A DNA stretch of 7,886 nucleotides, taken from NCBI GenBank assembly GCA_002293605.1, contig DBDO01000063.1:18889-26774 (forward strand), in the 5' to 3' direction. Every line of letters starts with the position of its first letter. Position 1 is the stretch's first letter. Shown here one piece after another: positions 6,358 to 7,886 of this stretch. The position numbers were made by a program, and so were the translations under genes. Below the pieces are notes generated by a model. It made no database searches and was not told the DNA's origin. It was given only the letters and a program-made list of their open reading frames with translations. The stretch is from Desulfovibrionaceae bacterium UBA930. GTDB lineage: Bacteria > Desulfobacterota > Desulfovibrionia > Desulfovibrionales > Desulfovibrionaceae.

Positions 6358-6378
6358 CTGGGGGACTCTGTCCCCCAG
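6358..6378. other. Perfect 9-bp hairpin after nikK
   Basis: CTGGGGGAC (6358-6366) pairs exactly with GTCCCCCAG (6370-6378) across a TCT loop. No T run follows in either direction, so it is not a standard intrinsic terminator. It may stabilise the upstream nikK message or attenuate read-through into nikM. Confidence 0.55.
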
Positions 6379-6389
6379 CCCCCTGGCAG

Positions 6390-6488
6390 GGAAAGTGCTT
6401 GCCTGCACCCGCAACTTTCCGAAAAGCGGCTGCCCGTTTTTCGGCGGTGGGGGTCAAGGCCCTTCGCCCTGAGCAAAGCAAAGGCGAA
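6390..6488. other. Chain of hairpins in the nikK-nikM spacer
   Basis: Three further stems follow in series: GGAAAGT/ACTTTCC (6390-6396 with 6414-6420), CCGAAAA/TTTTCGG (6419-6425 with 6438-6444) and TTCGCC/GGCGAA (6463-6468 with 6483-6488). The first two share two bases and are therefore mutually exclusive at full length, the geometry of a switch. No cobalamin riboswitch core is found. No gene is seen in the 218-nt spacer. It could be a dispersed intergenic repeat or a regulatory leader of nikM. Confidence 0.4.
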
Positions 6489-6554
6489 CGTATCCGAAGC
6501 AAACAGGCCCCAACTCTATAAAAAAACAAACCGTCTGCACCCAAGTAGCACGCC

Positions 6555-7154
6555 ATGCATATATCCGAAGGAATTCTTTCCCCTGCCGTGCTCGGGTGCG
6601 GGGCTGCGCTGGCGGCGGCTGGCATTGCCATCGGCCTGCGCAAGGCAGACTATTCCCGCCTGTTGACCACGGCGGTGCTGGCGGCGGCCTTTTTCACGGG
6701 CTCGCTGGTGCATGTGCCGCTCGGCCCCGGCAACGTGCATCTCATACTCAACGGCCTGCTCGGCGCTTTTCTGGGCTGGGGGGTCTTTCCGGCCCTGTTT
6801 GTGGCTCTGCTTTTGCAGGCCCTGCTTTTTCAGTTCGGGGGGCTCACGATTCTGGGGGTCAATGTGTTCAACATGGCCTTTCCGGCCTTGCTGTGCCACT
6901 ATCTCTTCCGCCCTCTGTTCAACAGCCGCCCGGCCCTTGGCGGCTTTTGCTGCGGTGCCTTTTCCGTGGCCGGGGCGGCCCTGCTTACCGCCCTGGCGCT
7001 CGCTTTCAGTGACGAAGGCTTTTTGGGCGCGGCAAAAATTCTCTTTCTCGCCCATATTCCGATCATCCTTCTGGAAGGCCTGATCACCGCTCTGGCCCTT
7101 TCTTTTGTGCTGAAGGTCCGCCCGGAACTGCTCCAAGAGAAGCTATTTACATAA
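6555..7154 (+). CDS. nikM: Nickel ECF importer substrate-binding membrane protein NikM
   Basis: 199-residue membrane protein of the CbiM/NikM family, the subunit that binds the metal and moves it across the cytoplasmic membrane with NikQ and the NikO ATPase. The start is fixed by the family signature MHISEGIL: the N-terminal Met-His is a metal-chelating element in characterised NikM/CbiM, so no other start is acceptable although no good Shine-Dalgarno precedes it. Other signatures are GPGNVHLILNGLLGAFLG (57-74, with H62 the likely further ligand), LLLQALLFQFGGLTILGVN (85-103), NMAFPALL (106-113) and AHIPIILLEGLITAL (166-180). About six hydrophobic segments. Nickel rather than cobalt specificity is inferred from the nikK and nikL neighbours. 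218 nt separate it from nikK and 33 nt from nikL. Confidence 0.92.
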   Translation: MHISEGILSPAVLGCGAALAAAGIAIGLRKADYSRLLTTAVLAAAFFTGSLVHVPLGPGNVHLILNGLLGAFLGWGVFPALFVALLLQALLFQFGGLTILGVNVFNMAFPALLCHYLFRPLFNSRPALGGFCCGAFSVAGAALLTALALAFSDEGFLGAAKILFLAHIPIILLEGLITALALSFVLKVRPELLQEKLFT

Positions 7155-7187
7155 GCCCTCCAAATCCATACTATCCAGGTGCCGCCC

Positions 7188-7868
7188 ATGAAACGCTTTT
7201 TTCCTTATGCAACGGCCCTTGTGCTTCTCCTTTGCCTGTGCGTAGAAGTCCGGGCGCACAGGGTCAATGTTTTCGCCTTTGTCGAAGGCGATCATATCCG
7301 TGTGGAATGCGCCTTCAGCAAAAGCCGGAAGGTCAAAAGCGGACGGATCATCGTTAGAGACGCCGCTACCGGAATCCAGATTCTGGAAGGCGCGACCGAT
7401 ACGGACGGAAATTTCAGCTTCCGCCCGCCGCAGGAAGTGTTGCGCGCCGGGCATGACCTGAGCATAAGCGTTGAAGCCGGGGAAGGACACCGCAACGCCT
7501 GGACCGTCAGCGCAAGCGAATTGCAGGCCCTTGGCCCTTCGCTTGCGGCACCCGCTGCGCCGGATGAAAGGCCCACAGTGCCGGATGAAGCGCCGCATGA
7601 TACGACTCCGGCCACTCCGGCAAGGGTGGGCCAGGCTCCGAATACGCTGCCCGGCCCTGCACCGGACGCGCAGGCATACCCCGGCCTGAACGCGCAGGAG
7701 CTTGAGGCCCTGCTCGGAAAAATGCTGGACGCAAGGCTGGCCCCGATCAACCGGACCCTGGCCCAGTTGCAGGAGCGCGGCCCTGAACTGCGTGATATCA
7801 TCGGGGGAATCGGCTGGATTCTGGGCCTGCTCGGGCTGGCCGCCTATTGCAGGACCCGGAGAGCGTGA
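7188..7868 (+). CDS. nikL: Nickel importer accessory subunit NikL
   Basis: 226 residues. A signal peptide (MKRFF, hydrophobic core 8-18, VRA-H junction) predicts cleavage after A23, so the mature chain starts HRVNVFAFVEGD, a phrase typical of NikL. A beta-rich periplasmic domain follows (about 24-110, with GRIIVRDAATGIQILEGATDTDGNF). Then come a proline- and alanine-rich flexible stretch (about 115-165), a short coiled-coil-like helix (about 168-200) and a C-terminal membrane helix (about 204-221) ending in CRTRRA. The domain order fits the NikL/NikN partners that replace NikN in some nickel ECF importers. I chose ATG at 7188, with AGG 8 nt upstream. A GTG at 7179 in the same frame would overlap that ribosome site and add three residues. 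Next to nikM, 33 nt downstream, and probably 4-nt coupled to nikQ. Confidence 0.87.
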   Translation: MKRFFPYATALVLLLCLCVEVRAHRVNVFAFVEGDHIRVECAFSKSRKVKSGRIIVRDAATGIQILEGATDTDGNFSFRPPQEVLRAGHDLSISVEAGEGHRNAWTVSASELQALGPSLAAPAAPDERPTVPDEAPHDTTPATPARVGQAPNTLPGPAPDAQAYPGLNAQELEALLGKMLDARLAPINRTLAQLQERGPELRDIIGGIGWILGLLGLAAYCRTRRA

Positions 7869-7886
7869 GGCCTTTTCAACCCTTAG
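7865..7886 (+). CDS. nikQ: Possible start of nikQ (ECF transmembrane subunit), cut by window end
   Basis: A GTG at 7865 overlaps the nikL stop in a GTGA arrangement typical of tightly coupled genes and opens a frame (V/M-R-P-F-Q-P-L) that runs to the window edge. GGAG lies 3 nt upstream, a short spacing. NikQ is the expected next gene in this cluster. Only seven codons are visible, so identity rests on context and the real start could be further right. Confidence 0.3.

Noticed and set aside
5542..6414. 290-residue minus-strand frame opposite nikK
   Set aside because: Shadow of a GC-rich gene with strong third-position bias; nikK on the plus strand has the signal peptide, ribosome site and family motifs.
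6378..6444. Cobalamin riboswitch before nikM, suggested by CCCGCAAC and GGCTGCCC strings
   Set aside because: The pieces are in the wrong order and the conserved core box (AGYCAGGAGACCTGCC-like) is absent.

Overview
The window looks like a chromosome segment of a Desulfovibrio-type sulfate reducer or a close relative. The basis is a GC-rich nickel-transport cluster (nikK-nikM-nikL, apparently running on into nikQ) of the kind known from that lineage, where nickel feeds [NiFe]-hydrogenases. The genus is an inference; no rRNA or other phylogenetic marker is present.

Left part (1-1228): a structured, GC-rich, apparently non-coding stretch with a 12-bp inverted repeat (55-66 / 177-188) leads into a full-length RhuM-family gene on the plus strand. 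This family is typical of genomic islands and restriction-modification neighbourhoods. The gene contains a perfect 29-bp palindrome in its coding sequence.

Middle part (1364-5066, minus strand): a visibly AT-rich operon, transcribed right to left, encodes an ABC importer of the nitrate/taurine/thiamine-precursor class. The order is permease, NMT1/THI5-like solute-binding protein, ATPase, and then a 391-residue four-helix membrane protein that I do not recognise. Gaps are 12 and 3 nt, followed by a 17-nt overlap, so the unknown protein is probably co-expressed with the transporter. Base composition and codon use differ sharply from the nickel genes, which suggests horizontal acquisition.

Divergent control region (5067-5565): it holds a candidate minus-strand promoter whose spacer is a 14-bp palindrome, a strong GC hairpin, a (GT)14 dinucleotide tract, a plus-strand promoter overlapped by an imperfect inverted repeat that may bind a nickel regulator, and an AT-rich leader.

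Right part (5566-7886, plus strand): nikK (periplasmic DUF4198 protein), a 218-nt hairpin-rich spacer, nikM (CbiM-type nickel-binding membrane component), nikL (periplasmic domain with C-terminal membrane anchor), and the first codons of a probable nikQ cut by the window end. Together with the expected downstream NikQ and NikO these would form an energy-coupling-factor nickel importer.
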